A DNA stretch of 64,000 bases from Sphingobacterium thalpophilum. GTDB taxonomy: Bacteria; Bacteroidota; Bacteroidia; Sphingobacteriales; Sphingobacteriaceae. A model generated the notes under the pieces. That model searched no databases, was not told the origin of the DNA, and was given only the letters and a program-made list of their open reading frames with translations. The DNA is taken from the NCBI RefSeq assembly GCF_038396785.1, contig NZ_CP151087.1:4340001-4404000 (forward strand). The letters run 5' to 3'. How positions within the stretch are numbered: position 1 is the stretch's first letter; each line of letters opens with the position of its first letter. The position numbers and the translations under genes are program-made. Of this stretch, positions 1-9,588 are shown in pieces.

Positions 1-47
1 TCATTCTTTATGACGATGCTAGCAAAAATAAATACTTCGCCTCTAAT

Positions 48-737
48 TTATAAGCCGCTTAGCAAGTTGATATAATTATCGATAAAATGCAGTTTGTCTT
101 TGGATTTATATTGTTGAATATAGCGCGGATGGTCGAGGACGGTCATTTTTCCAAACAACTTTTCTTCCTTGTTGATCTTGGCGAGAAAGGTTGCATTTTT
201 CTTTCCGAGGACAAAGACCTCCTCTGTGACCAAGCCCATGGAAATGTGCTGTTTTAGGGAATCCAACATAAAGGGGCGGACCATGTCAAAAAGTTGCTTG
301 TCGTCGTAATAGTTTGCATTGATCCAGTTGTTGGGTTTTGTTTCTCGGACAATCGCGAGGGGAAATGGCGAATTGATGTAAAACTGTTTGTAGAAGATAT
401 CAGGGCCGCCATAAGCTTCAATCATATCGTACATAAAAACCGAAGATATTTCATGGGTGTGTGCAGATTGCATCTCTATGCCACATGCACTAGCTAATCT
501 TTTGGTGTCTGTAAAAGGAACGCCTGTAACACCAGCACCGTGTCTGCTCGGATTAATGCCGATAATGAATTTTCTTTGCAGATTGTCCTGGTAATATTTG
601 TGGTAGAACTTTTCCATCACTACCAATGTCTCAGGGTTGTCAAGATAGGGATTAATTACGTTGAACTCCGGAGGTAGATTCCCTTTGTAATGAAGTCGTT
701 TGTTAAATAAAACTACTTTTTCCGCAAATGTTAGCAT
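48..737 (-). CDS. uracil-DNA glycosylase superfamily protein (SMUG/DUF4918-like)
   Basis: The 229-residue product carries a glycosylase-like motif, GINPSRHGAGVTGVPFTD at about residues 60-77, which resembles SMUG-type motif A (NPG..GM.QTGVPFG). A late HP dipeptide (DHPRY, about residues 202-206) sits where motif B is expected. Such enzymes flip damaged bases such as uracil out of DNA and cut the N-glycosidic bond. The ATG at 737 is preferred over an in-frame ATG at 788, because the longer form would overlap the stem of the slyD terminator (784-819). The NPSRHG sequence differs from classic NPGPFG, so substrate range is uncertain. It is the last gene of this minus-strand stretch, with no clear promoter of its own. 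Confidence 0.72.
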   Translation of the reverse strand: MLTFAEKVVLFNKRLHYKGNLPPEFNVINPYLDNPETLVVMEKFYHKYYQDNLQRKFIIGINPSRHGAGVTGVPFTDTKRLASACGIEMQSAHTHEISSVFMYDMIEAYGGPDIFYKQFYINSPFPLAIVRETKPNNWINANYYDDKQLFDMVRPFMLDSLKQHISMGLVTEEVFVLGKKNATFLAKINKEEKLFGKMTVLDHPRYIQQYKSKDKLHFIDNYINLLSGL

Positions 738-783
738 CGTTCGTGTGTTTAAAAACAAAATACGATTTTTTAAAGAGGTAAAA

Positions 784-819
784 AACAAAGCGGGGTGTCA
801 AACGACACCCCGCTTTGTT
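784..819 (-). terminator. rho-independent terminator downstream of slyD
   Basis: A perfect 16-bp stem (784-799 with 804-819) closes a 4-base loop, and A/T-rich sequence on both sides gives U-tracts in either direction. It lies 21 bases beyond the slyD stop codon. Confidence 0.85.
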
Positions 820-840
820 TTTTTGTATCTTGAGTCAAGA

Positions 841-1338
841 TTAGTGACCTTGTGTACCGTCTACACCATGTGAATGTCCATGAGACAACTCTTCTTCAGT
901 AGCAGGACGTACAGTTAAGATTTCGATATCGAAATTTAATGTTTTACCAGCCATTGGGTGGTTTAAGTCAGCAACAACTACTTCTGGAGTAACCTCAGCT
1001 ACTACAGCGCGGAATTGGTTTCCTTGATTGTCTTGTAAAGGCAATACTTCTCCTACTGGAGGTAAACCTGTTTCTTTGAACATATCTACTGGCAATTGTG
1101 CGAATGCTCTGTCGTCTTTTTGACCGTAAGCATCATCCGGTGCCAATTCAAATGAAATTTTATCACCAACGTTTAAGTCTGCGATGTTTTCTTCAAATTT
1201 AGGTAACATCATACCTACACCATATAAGAAATCTAAAGGTTGTTCTGCAGTTGTTTCTTCAACGAAAACTTTTTCACCGTTTTCTACTGTGTGAAGTCTG
1301 TACGTCAATGCTACGACGTCGTTTGCTTTTATAGCCAT
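841..1338 (-). CDS. slyD: FKBP-type peptidyl-prolyl cis-trans isomerase, SlyD-like
   Basis: The 165-residue product catalyses cis/trans isomerisation of prolyl bonds and probably acts as a cytoplasmic chaperone; no signal peptide is seen. The N-terminus (VVALTYRLHTVENGEKV, then PLDFLYG) and the internal DAYGQ motif match SlyD. An insert-in-flap region lies near residues 65-125. The C-terminus ATEEELSHGHSHG matches the start of the metal-binding histidine tail of E. coli SlyD but is shorter, so nickel binding is probably weaker. It follows the YyaL-like gene by 37 bases on the same strand and may be co-transcribed; a strong terminator follows. Confidence 0.9.
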   Translation of the reverse strand: MAIKANDVVALTYRLHTVENGEKVFVEETTAEQPLDFLYGVGMMLPKFEENIADLNVGDKISFELAPDDAYGQKDDRAFAQLPVDMFKETGLPPVGEVLPLQDNQGNQFRAVVAEVTPEVVVADLNHPMAGKTLNFDIEILTVRPATEEELSHGHSHGVDGTQGH

Positions 1339-1375
1339 CTGATTTTGATTTTTGGAAGCCCGAGGCTACCGTTTA

Positions 1376-3376
1376 TTAAATATAATTTATTAACGCTTGT
1401 ATGGAATCCTGTGGTAGACTGCAGGTCCTGTTTTTACAAAGATATGCTTTTGTCTCCTTTCCGACTCTATGTTCGAGCAATGGAAGATTTTCTTCTGTAC
1501 CGCCAAGAACAATTTTATTTGGAATATAATAGTTGCCGAGTTCATTTTTGAAAGCCATTGCTTTATCCCCCGTCAATGCAATTTCATTGATTCCATATAT
1601 TTCTTCTAGCAATAATATTGCCCAATTTGAATAAGCCGAACCATAAGTCTTGATTTGCGGGAATACATTCGCCAGCAATTGGTCTGTAATGGCGATGTAA
1701 TTTTCATCATCAAAAAGCAAACCTAATCGTTTCAGCTGACGAACCATTGTCGACGAAGAGGATGGAATTACATTATCCATAATTTCGCTTTTCCGTGCGA
1801 TGAGTTCCTCTGCCTGCGACGATGTATAGTAGAATGTTTTTTGTGATCCATCGTAAAAGAATGCAATGGCCTTATCAGCGAGCTGTCTTGCTTTTGTGAG
1901 CCAATTGAGGTCAAATGTCGCCTCATATAATGCTATAAAGGCTTCAATAGTGAATGCATAGTCATCTAAGAAGCCTGCGATCGCTCTATTGTTATCTTTT
2001 GGTTGGTGCAATAACTGGAGATCGTCTTGAATAAGATGTGTACAGATAAACTGGGCATTGTTTAAAGCGAGTTCAAGGAAATGGCTGTATCCAAGACTGT
2101 GATAGGCATCTATTAGTCCTTTTAGAAATAGCGCATTCCAAGTGGTCAGCTGCTTATGGTCGAGTCCCGGACGGATCCGTTGTTCACGATAGTTGTATAA
2201 TTTTTTCTTTGAAATTTTTAGAAAATCTGCCCATTCGTCAGCTGACATATTGACCTTTGTTGCTAACTGGTCTGCATTAATGGCGCAAATAGGAATGTTG
2301 GTTTTCTCCTCCTCCCAGTTGCCGACTTCGGTTATGTTAAAATATTGCCCGAGTAGGGGGGCATCATCGCCCAATACCTCGTCAAATTCAGCTTTGGAGA
2401 AGGAATAGTATTTCCCTTCAATGCCCTCGCTATCGGCATCTAAAGCGCTATAGAAACCATGGTTTGGAGCAAGCATTTCACGCTCGGCCCAAGTAATCGT
2501 TTCTTCGATAATCCGTTTATAGAATGGATCCCGACTTTGTTGATAAGCTTCGGCATACAGGGACAGTAGCTGGCCATTGTCATAAAGCATTTTTTCGAAG
2601 TGGGGAATATGCCAATAATGGTCCACCGAATAGCGGGCAAAGCCACCTCCGATCTGGTCATATATACCACCAGATGCTATCTTTTTTAATGTAAAATGGA
2701 CATGATCTAAGATCTCCCGATCGTCGGCAAGTACGCCATATTTTAGGAAGAATAACCAATTGTTTGGTAGCGGAAATTTGGGCGCTCTTTGATAACCACC
2801 TTCTTTTTTATCGAACATCTCGGTCCAAGGGGCAACAATTTCATTTAAGTCGTCGATTGTGTATTGCGCTGGAATAGGATTGATGGGAAGTTTCTCGGCC
2901 CGTTGAATACCATTGTTTAGCTTTTCGGCATATTCGAATGCGACTTCGGGTTTCTCCGCCCACATTTGTGCAATTTGCAATAAGATATTCTGCCAGTCGT
3001 GCGGTTTGAAATAGGTACCACCGTAAATAGGTCTTCCATCGGGCAGGCAGATACAATTCAATGGCCAGCCCCCGGCATTGGTCATCAGTTGCACCGCAAG
3101 CATATACACTTGATCAATATCGGGGCGTTCTTCGCGGTCAATTTTGATCGATACGAAAAACGTATTCATGGTTTGGGCGATGGCTGAGTTTTCAAAACTT
3201 TCACGCTCCATCACATGGCACCAATGGCAAGCCGAGTAGCCAATGCTTACAATGATCAGTTTATTTTCGTCTTTTGCTTTTTTTAAAGCTTCCGGCCCCC
3301 AGGGCATCCAATCTACTGGATTGTGTGCGTGCTGTTTAAGGTAGGGTGAATTTTCAAATTGCAATTGATTCGCCAT
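1376..3376 (-). CDS. thioredoxin-domain protein of the YyaL/SPATA20 family (DUF255)
   Basis: The 666-residue protein begins with the family signature [19 protein letters not shown], followed by a thioredoxin-like domain with the redox-active pair C50-H-W-C53 inside [17 protein letters not shown]. The remainder, about residues 190-650, resembles the alpha/alpha toroid of N-acylglucosamine 2-epimerase-like enzymes (for example [15 protein letters not shown] and [13 protein letters not shown]). Length is normal for the family. The biochemical role is not settled; family members are described only as predicted thioredoxin/epimerase-like proteins. The start codon lies just 3 bases from the open frame of the mprF-like remnant on the other strand. 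Confidence 0.88.
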   Translation of the reverse strand: MANQLQFENSPYLKQHAHNPVDWMPWGPEALKKAKDENKLIIVSIGYSACHWCHVMERESFENSAIAQTMNTFFVSIKIDREERPDIDQVYMLAVQLMTNAGGWPLNCICLPDGRPIYGGTYFKPHDWQNILLQIAQMWAEKPEVAFEYAEKLNNGIQRAEKLPINPIPAQYTIDDLNEIVAPWTEMFDKKEGGYQRAPKFPLPNNWLFFLKYGVLADDREILDHVHFTLKKIASGGIYDQIGGGFARYSVDHYWHIPHFEKMLYDNGQLLSLYAEAYQQSRDPFYKRIIEETITWAEREMLAPNHGFYSALDADSEGIEGKYYSFSKAEFDEVLGDDAPLLGQYFNITEVGNWEEEKTNIPICAINADQLATKVNMSADEWADFLKISKKKLYNYREQRIRPGLDHKQLTTWNALFLKGLIDAYHSLGYSHFLELALNNAQFICTHLIQDDLQLLHQPKDNNRAIAGFLDDYAFTIEAFIALYEATFDLNWLTKARQLADKAIAFFYDGSQKTFYYTSSQAEELIARKSEIMDNVIPSSSSTMVRQLKRLGLLFDDENYIAITDQLLANVFPQIKTYGSAYSNWAILLLEEIYGINEIALTGDKAMAFKNELGNYYIPNKIVLGGTEENLPLLEHRVGKETKAYLCKNRTCSLPQDSIQALINYI

Positions 3377-3378
3377 AA

Positions 3379-3708
3379 GACGAAGGTAGTGAAAAAGTAA
3401 TTATTAACGAGGCTGTTGTATTGATTATCCGTTTTTTAGCGTATTGTAAAGAGGAAGGTTATTCTTTTTTTAATAGGGGACTGACTCCTTTTTCAGGATT
3501 TGACAAGAAGAAAGGGCTTGTTGAACGTTTGATCAGTTTTCTATATGAAAATAATCCTTACTTCCGTCAACCAAAGGGCCTGAAAGAATTTAAGGAAAAA
3601 TTTGATCCCTGCTGGGTCGAGAAATTTGTGGTGTATTCGCATGATTTGGATTTGATTTCAGTGCCTTTGGTGATTGATAAGGCAATGAAATCAAATGTGG
3701 GCAAGTGA
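3379..3708 (+). pseudogene. remnant of an mprF-like lysylphosphatidylglycerol synthase gene (C-terminal end only)
   Basis: The frame is open from 3379 (a stop codon lies at 3376-3378) and reads about 110 codons; the first usable start is TTG at 3421, giving 95 residues. The protein resembles only the extreme C-terminus of the DUF2156/MprF synthase domain: CKEEGYSFFNRGLTPFSG, then GLKEFKEKFDPCW, then VVYSHDLDLISVPL. Intact members have several hundred residues and usually a membrane flippase region. The missing 5' part would fall where the YyaL-like gene now starts, so this is probably a deletion remnant. A small expressed protein is possible but less likely. Confidence 0.6.
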
Positions 3709-3752
3709 TAAGCTGATCTTATCTGAAGATAAGTTTGTTCTTTGATCGGATT

Positions 3753-4244
3753 TTAATCAATTATTTGCACAAGATCGGCACAATTGCCGCTGAGCATCTG
3801 AAAGGTGAAACCGGTATCGAGCTTGATCTCTGCGCAGGATGAGGTGCGTAAATAGGCCGCTTTTCGGGTCAGGTATTCCACTAGATCAGTCAACGTGGGG
3901 TTATGTCCAAAGAGCAGTACATGATTGATATGATCGGGAATAGCATTTATGATGGATAGCAAATGCTTGTATGTACATTCATAAATTGTTTCTTCAATTT
4001 GGATATCAAAAGAAGAAGAGCCCATGACATCTAGAAAAATACGTGTTGTCTGGAGTGCGCGATTGGCTGGTGAACTGATCACGATACTGTTTTCATCTAA
4101 GGTCAATTTTGCCGATAGCTTAGCCGCTACTTGTTTTGCGTGTTGTATGCCGTCGGATGTGAGTGCGCGATCAAAATCGTTTATGCCCGGAATAGTTTCG
4201 GCTTTGGCATGTCGGATGATATAAAGTTTTTTACTGTTGTCCAT
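3753..4244 (-). CDS. sixA: histidine phosphatase, SixA-like
   Basis: The 163-residue product belongs to the small branch of the histidine phosphatase superfamily, which removes phosphate from phosphohistidine (E. coli SixA acts on phosphotransfer domains). The catalytic RHA motif is at residues 11-13, the SSPANRA segment with an arginine at about 56-63, and the second catalytic histidine in FGHNPT at 114. Size equals that of SixA. No signal peptide is present, so it should be cytoplasmic. It stands alone, convergent with the mprF-like remnant. The substrate cannot be told from sequence. Confidence 0.85.
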   Translation of the reverse strand: MDNSKKLYIIRHAKAETIPGINDFDRALTSDGIQHAKQVAAKLSAKLTLDENSIVISSPANRALQTTRIFLDVMGSSSFDIQIEETIYECTYKHLLSIINAIPDHINHVLLFGHNPTLTDLVEYLTRKAAYLRTSSCAEIKLDTGFTFQMLSGNCADLVQIID

Positions 4245-4639
4245 GATTAAAATTTTTGATTCTTATACAATATAAATAATAACGCTTGTTGTTCCGGTTC
4301 ATTGTGTTTGGGCAATGAGCAGGCTTGCGTATGAATACAAATAATAATACAGGAAGTTTTGAAAAGTATATACTCTATGAATAGTTTTTTACCTCAAGTG
4401 ATACGTTCACTATCGTGTCAAAGCTAAACCATTGTGTTTTTTTAATGCTTAGAATGGCAAAGCGAAAGTCTTGATTAAAAAGCGAAAATCGTTGTTTTAC
4501 TTTGATAAAATTATGCTAATTTCGCAGCGTAAAACAATAATTTGTTTTATACATCTATTTGCCGTCAGCTTATTTTATTTATTGAAAAACATCGTTAGCC
4601 AAGTCGCGTTTTTTTGTTTCTACCGTTTGATTTTTACTT
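4245..4639. other. 395-base intergenic region between divergent genes
   Basis: AT-rich spacer between the sixA-like gene (minus) and the polysaccharide region (plus). The only element I can support is the plus-strand promoter candidate at 4492-4524. No tRNA, repeat or plausible small gene was seen. Confidence 0.6.
4492..4524 (+). promoter_or_regulatory. candidate promoter for the polysaccharide cluster
   Basis: TTG at 4492-4494, 22 bases, then TAATTTCG at 4517-4524, one base off the Bacteroidota -7 element TAnnTTTG. It would leave a leader of about 110 bases before the lipoprotein gene. Confidence 0.4.
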
Positions 4640-5869
4640 ATGATTCGTAATTTTTTGATACTTTTTTATGGAAGTATTTTTCTAGTGGCTTGCAGCCGTC
4701 CGGAGAATTTTTTTGCGCAGGATGTTGAAGCTCCTATTTGGACTGTTGAGCCCATTGATTCCGTTACTTTTGATGGTGATGAAGGTTTGGTCAATATACA
4801 TACCGTTGCTGACGCTAATTTTAAGGGGTTAAAAAATGCCAACGATTTTATAGATATCTCGGGCGCAAATGCCAGTTATTGTCATCCAGATGTTCTTTAT
4901 TTTCCCAATAAACTGAATGGGTATAAGTATTGGATGGTTTTTACACCTTATTTTGGCGCAGTTGGAACCAATCAAAATTCAAAGAAATTTGAAAATCCAA
5001 GTGTTGTTGTATCAAATGATGGTCTTGATTGGGTAAATCCTCCGGGATTGAGCAATCCAATTATCAATGCTCCCTTTCCCACAGAAAGTTTCGGTGAAAA
5101 CAAGGTTGATCCGATTCAAGGATTTTGGTCAGATGTCGATTGGATATACTTAAATAATCAGTTTTATCTTTACTATAGGGGGAGTTTTATCACTGCTCAG
5201 GCTTTGAAGGGCAAATGTGTGTTAAGTAATACCAATTTTGATCGATTGAAACAAAATGCACATCGCACTATTGTTCAACAAACGTCCACAGATGGTATAA
5301 AGTGGTCGAATTTGAATGTCGCCTTTACCAGTAATCCTCCGTTTACTCCCAAAGATGATCATCTATTATCTCCCTCTTTCATTCATGACGGAAGTGAGTT
5401 TTTGAGTTATGAAATTGAACTGAATTTTAATTCGAAAAATTTTAAAGGTAAAGATCCTTCTTATGTTGTTCGTAGAACATCTACCGATGGTATTAATTTT
5501 ACAGGATTTAAGGAAAGCAAAATCATAAATTTTTTAAATAGGCCTTGGTTAAAGGAGGGACGGGTAAATTCACCATGGCATATTCAGGCAACATTTGCCG
5601 ATGGTTATTATTTCCTTTGCATTGCAGTAGGAGATGTAAAACGATATACTGCGGAGCTGTTGTACATTGGGTATTCTAAAGATGGGTTAAATTTCAAAGT
5701 ATTACCGAAGCCTCTGTTGAAAAATAATGCTTATAGAAGTTCAATTTTTCCAATGGGCAGCAACGAGTCTTTAATTAAGATGGGAGCAATGATCGGTAAT
5801 AAATCTGGTGAGTTCAGATATCGGGAATTTACATTAAACAAAGACAAGATCGAGAAATCATTAAAATGA
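4640..5869 (+). CDS. lipoprotein with glycoside-hydrolase-43-like beta-propeller features
   Basis: The 409-residue product has a lipoprotein signal peptide (hydrophobic residues 5-16, lipobox LVAC with Cys18), so it should be anchored to a membrane facing the periplasm or outside. The body contains repeated propeller-like strands ending in a short turn (VVVSNDGLDW, TSTDGIKWSNLN, TSTDGINFTGF, YSKDGLNF), as in five-bladed GH43/GH32-type folds. NGYKYWMVFTPY and FENPSVVVSNDG also fit that fold. Catalytic acids cannot be assigned with confidence. It is the first gene of the polysaccharide block, so a role in recognising or trimming surface glycan is an inference. Confidence 0.65.
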   Translation: MIRNFLILFYGSIFLVACSRPENFFAQDVEAPIWTVEPIDSVTFDGDEGLVNIHTVADANFKGLKNANDFIDISGANASYCHPDVLYFPNKLNGYKYWMVFTPYFGAVGTNQNSKKFENPSVVVSNDGLDWVNPPGLSNPIINAPFPTESFGENKVDPIQGFWSDVDWIYLNNQFYLYYRGSFITAQALKGKCVLSNTNFDRLKQNAHRTIVQQTSTDGIKWSNLNVAFTSNPPFTPKDDHLLSPSFIHDGSEFLSYEIELNFNSKNFKGKDPSYVVRRTSTDGINFTGFKESKIINFLNRPWLKEGRVNSPWHIQATFADGYYFLCIAVGDVKRYTAELLYIGYSKDGLNFKVLPKPLLKNNAYRSSIFPMGSNESLIKMGAMIGNKSGEFRYREFTLNKDKIEKSLK

Positions 5870-5899
5870 TTTCAGCATTTAATATATCATTTCTGTTAC

Positions 5900-5907
5900 T
5901 ATTTTTG
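5900..5907 (+). promoter_or_regulatory. candidate -7 element upstream of the first GT2 gene
   Basis: TATTTTTG matches TAnnTTTG and lies 14 bases before the start codon. No good -33 element was found, so support is moderate. Confidence 0.35.
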
Positions 5908-5921
5908 TATATTAAATACTA

Positions 5922-6980
5922 ATGATGGAAAAAAATGGTTGTATGGATCGTCCTTGTCCCATTGCTGTTTCGGTAGTTATACCGGTATACAATGTCGAAA
6001 AATATTTAGACGAGACAATCCAAAGTGTGCTTGATCAGGAATTACAAGATTTCGAAATTCTTCTCGTTAATGATGGTAGTCTGGATTCTTCTGCTGCAAT
6101 ATGCCAAAAATATGCATCCTTAGATCCGAGAATTTACTTTTTTGATCAGGACAATGCGGGTGTTTCCGTTGCGAGAAACAATGGTTTGAATCGTGCGCGA
6201 GGAGAGTATGTCTATTTTCTAGATTCTGATGATACGATTGATTCCGCATTTTTGTCAGTTTCTTTAGCGATTGCTAAACAGCAAAATTTTGATTTGGTGA
6301 TTTTGGGCGAACCTTATTGTTCGCGGGCCCCACGTTTGACTGCTGTACCGACATGCGGGTTGCTGATCAAAAGGACCTTATTGGACACTTATCCCGATAT
6401 TCGTTTTCCTGAAGGAATTCAACCCTGCGAGGATGGCTTGTTTTCACATCGTCTTTTTTTGGTAACCGATAAGATCGGGTTTAATCCTGGCGCGGTATAT
6501 TTTTATAGACAGCACGAGAACCAAAATCATACGCAAATTAATAGACAGACTGGTCGCTTATTAAAACAGATTCCAATGTGGTTAGAGCTATTGAATGAGT
6601 TTTATAAGGAACATAATTTCTTTGCTTCAAAAGCATTAAAATTAGCGCTATTTATCGAACATGAACCTTTTGAGTTTCGTTATTTAAAAATGGCATTCAG
6701 TGATCTTGAGAAGGAAGAGCTGTTTAAGTTATTGCAAATTTTTATGCAAGAATATGTAAGCCCACATCTTACCAAAGAAGATAAAGAAGTATTAACGGTG
6801 CCTTTTAGCTATTTTGTAGAGGCTCGAGATCATAGGGATTTTGACCAATTTTATGCGGCTTATTGCAAAAGGAGGTCTCAAAAGCTCAAGCAAAGTTTAT
6901 TCTGGGTTAGGTTTATTCCAATTGCTGGCTTAAGAAGAAAAGTCCGTCAAAGGATCAGACATAAGTATCTCGACGTATGA
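5922..6980 (+). CDS. glycosyltransferase family 2
   Basis: The 352-residue enzyme has a GT-A fold. It begins with the nucleotide-binding strand SVVIPVYNVEKYLDETIQSV (from residue 17), continues with the LVNDGS motif at 48-53, and has the metal-binding DSDD at 101-104. A later PCEDGLF segment may hold the catalytic acid region. The basic C-terminus (RRKVRQRIRHK) fits membrane association. Such enzymes add a sugar from a nucleotide donor to a growing glycan; donor and acceptor are unknown. Its stop overlaps the start of the next GT4 gene by 4 bases, so the two are translationally coupled. Confidence 0.88.
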   Translation: MMEKNGCMDRPCPIAVSVVIPVYNVEKYLDETIQSVLDQELQDFEILLVNDGSLDSSAAICQKYASLDPRIYFFDQDNAGVSVARNNGLNRARGEYVYFLDSDDTIDSAFLSVSLAIAKQQNFDLVILGEPYCSRAPRLTAVPTCGLLIKRTLLDTYPDIRFPEGIQPCEDGLFSHRLFLVTDKIGFNPGAVYFYRQHENQNHTQINRQTGRLLKQIPMWLELLNEFYKEHNFFASKALKLALFIEHEPFEFRYLKMAFSDLEKEELFKLLQIFMQEYVSPHLTKEDKEVLTVPFSYFVEARDHRDFDQFYAAYCKRRSQKLKQSLFWVRFIPIAGLRRKVRQRIRHKYLDV

Positions 6981-8242
6981 AGATTTTACTAATACAACAT
7001 TTGTATTTTCTAAATGGAATAGGTGGAACGGAAAAGATATGTTCTACGCTAGCGAATATACTAAGTACAAATGGGTATGAAGTTGAGATTGCAACCAATG
7101 AAAATATAAAAGGCTCAGCAGTTTTTCCGCTGCATAAGTCGGTGAAGGTGACGAATATCTTTGACTCGAGTTTGGAACAGAAGCTCGAGATTCCTATTTA
7201 TAATTATAAGGGGCCGAACCCACTTTTATGGTTGAAATACAAGGCTCGTAAAAAATACAGCAAGTGGTATAACCGCAAATTAAAGAAACGCATGGGGGGA
7301 GCTGATAAATTATATCAGTTTAATTTGCGAAAGCGGGCGATTTTATGGAAGGATTATATTGACAGGCTAAAGCCCGATTTGATTATTACAATGTCCATTG
7401 GCTCACTCCTTGAGATCACTTATGGAAATACACTGTCAATCCCCATTATAGACTCTGTCAATGGAAGACCTGATTACGACTATACCAATATTTTAGGGGG
7501 AAGAGATGCATTTATGGTTGATTTGTTAACGGCTAGTTTCGCTCAACTGAATGGTGTTCAGATCTTATTTGAGAGCTATCGGGATTTTTTGCCGTCAAAT
7601 TTTTCCGGACAGTGCTCCGTTATTGCCAATCCAATCCAGCAAGTAGATCCTGGCGATTTAGTTATACATGACGGTATCAAGGAAAGATATAAGATTATTC
7701 ACGTTGGGCGTTTGGATACCGAGTGTAAGCAGCAGCATATTGCTATTGCAATTTTTGCTAACCTGGCAAACAAATATCCCAATTGGGATTTGGAGTTTTG
7801 GGGGATAGGTCCAGACTTTGATCGGTTGAATACACAAATTCGTGATCTTGGATTGTCTGAACGAGTTTTTCTTTGTGGATTCACGGAGGATCCTCTGTTA
7901 AAGATGCGAGATGCTGATATTTTTATTTTTCCCAGTAAATATGAAGGGTTTGGATTAGCCTTAGCAGAAGCTATGTCAATAGGTCTGCCAAGTATTGGCT
8001 TTTCCACTTGTTCAGGCGTAAATGAATTGATCAAACACAATCAGAATGGTTTTTTAGCATTGGACGACCGGGAGATGGCCCTGCATCTCGAACAATTGAT
8101 CATGGACCCTTCTCTACGTTCGAGACTTGGAGTTCAAAGCAATTTGGCAATGAAGGAGTACAGTTTTGAGCATATGGCTAAAGGATGGTTAAATTTAGTG
8201 GAGACCGTCACAAAGAGTTTTCGGGACGAAGGCGAGATATAG
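6977..8242 (+). CDS. glycosyltransferase family 4
   Basis: The 421-residue product has a GT-B fold. Its N-terminal domain starts KILLIQHLYFLNGIGGTEK, the usual acceptor-side glycine-rich opening. The C-terminal donor domain has IIHVGRLDTECKQQ and the E-x7-E motif EGFGLALAE (E323, E331). GT4 retaining enzymes extend LPS, O-antigen or exopolysaccharide on the cytoplasmic face of the inner membrane. It overlaps the preceding GT2 gene by 4 bases and is followed by a 175-base gap. Confidence 0.88.
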   Translation: MKILLIQHLYFLNGIGGTEKICSTLANILSTNGYEVEIATNENIKGSAVFPLHKSVKVTNIFDSSLEQKLEIPIYNYKGPNPLLWLKYKARKKYSKWYNRKLKKRMGGADKLYQFNLRKRAILWKDYIDRLKPDLIITMSIGSLLEITYGNTLSIPIIDSVNGRPDYDYTNILGGRDAFMVDLLTASFAQLNGVQILFESYRDFLPSNFSGQCSVIANPIQQVDPGDLVIHDGIKERYKIIHVGRLDTECKQQHIAIAIFANLANKYPNWDLEFWGIGPDFDRLNTQIRDLGLSERVFLCGFTEDPLLKMRDADIFIFPSKYEGFGLALAEAMSIGLPSIGFSTCSGVNELIKHNQNGFLALDDREMALHLEQLIMDPSLRSRLGVQSNLAMKEYSFEHMAKGWLNLVETVTKSFRDEGEI

Positions 8243-8417
8243 TTGGACTTGAAGACCTCTATTATCTTATGGATAAATTTCATCATGAATGATTTATAAA
8301 GGTCTTAATACTCCTGCAAAAGAAAAGTTCAAGGAGAATGTGGCATTTTCCGAGAATAATTCGTATTATTTATTATAAAAGCAAGTACAGCTTTTTACCT
8401 TTTCAATGTAAGAATAA

Positions 8418-9584
8418 ATGCAAACAATAAAGAAAAAGAGAATATTATATTTTATGCCTGAAAATCCTAACAGTTCGAAGGCAGGCAATTTGACTAGGTG
8501 TAAGCAGTTGTTAACTTATTTTAATACGATAAGTGCAAATTTTGAGATTGATTTTGTGTCGTCAATCAATTGGGGGGCAGGTGATGAATCTATTTTTCAA
8601 TCAGAATTTCCAAATATTAACCTGATTATTTTACCCTTTAAATCTTCAAAAAAGAATAGAATTAGTTATTTCTTTCGTGATAAATTACAAAAAGAGATAA
8701 AAAATATATTCCACTCAAATTTGGTTGATCGTGTTTCGCCATCATTTCAAAGAAGATTTGAAAAGGTTTTAAGCGATCATAAGTATGATTATGTTATTAT
8801 TAGCTATGTTGAATTTGGTATTTTGGTAAAGAATTTGATAGGACCTTATACAATTTTAGATTCGCATGATTTTCTTACGCTGCAAAATAAGACAAAGGAA
8901 AAGGAAAGCTTTTCAATGCGTCAATTGGGTAAAATGTTCGGAGCGGAGTTGTCTATGATGACTTCTTTTAACGAGATATGGACATTTTCAATTGAGGAAA
9001 AATATATTTTTGAACAGTTTGCAGATAAATTTGTACGATTAATTCCGGTTTCAATGCCATCGCCTGTTGTTCAAGAACGCGAAAAGAAGATTGACTTAAT
9101 TTATGTAGCGAGTGACAATCCGCACAATGTGTCAAGCATAAAGTGGTTTTTAGAAAAAGTATTTCCACTACTTACGAATGTTGAACTGCATGTGATTGGC
9201 AAGATTTGTGCACATATTCCAGCAGTGAAAAATGTTATAAAACATGGACTGGTGGATGATCTTGCAGAATATTATGAGCAGGCTAAAGTTGCTATCTGTC
9301 CAATGCTTTCAGGGACAGGAATCAAAATAAAGGTTTTGGAAGCATTATCTTTTGGCATTCCGGTTGTAACCAATCAGCGTGGTGTCGATGGATTGTTTAA
9401 TAAATCAGATAATGGATGTCTTGTATCTCTAGATGAACAGGCTTTTGCCTCTCATATAATTGAATTGCTCCAGGGGGCTGAATTTCATAAAAGAAAATCG
9501 AATCAGGCCATTGAATATATGCGAAGTAATCATACCGTAAAGAAAGAGTATGAGGTCTTGGACGCTGTTTTTAACAATAGATGA
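8418..9584 (+). CDS. glycosyltransferase, GT4-like (GT-B fold)
   Basis: The 388-residue product has an N-terminal domain containing YVIISYVEFGILVKN and DSHDFLTLQNK, and a C-terminal Rossmann-like domain: LIYVASDNPHNVSSIKWFL, then PMLSGTGIKIKVLEALSFG, then PVVTNQRGVDG. These match GT4/GT1-type enzymes that act without a classic EGFG motif. Base composition is visibly more AT-rich than in flanking housekeeping genes (for example around 8641-8760), common in surface-glycan genes acquired by transfer. The following GT2 gene begins 4 bases after its stop, so they form one unit. Confidence 0.82.
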   Translation: MQTIKKKRILYFMPENPNSSKAGNLTRCKQLLTYFNTISANFEIDFVSSINWGAGDESIFQSEFPNINLIILPFKSSKKNRISYFFRDKLQKEIKNIFHSNLVDRVSPSFQRRFEKVLSDHKYDYVIISYVEFGILVKNLIGPYTILDSHDFLTLQNKTKEKESFSMRQLGKMFGAELSMMTSFNEIWTFSIEEKYIFEQFADKFVRLIPVSMPSPVVQEREKKIDLIYVASDNPHNVSSIKWFLEKVFPLLTNVELHVIGKICAHIPAVKNVIKHGLVDDLAEYYEQAKVAICPMLSGTGIKIKVLEALSFGIPVVTNQRGVDGLFNKSDNGCLVSLDEQAFASHIIELLQGAEFHKRKSNQAIEYMRSNHTVKKEYEVLDAVFNNR

Positions 9585-9588
9585 ATAA

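Noticed and set aside
1240-1551. 103-codon plus-strand frame
   Set aside because: It overlaps slyD and the YyaL-like gene on the opposite strand and encodes no recognisable domain; it is a shadow frame.
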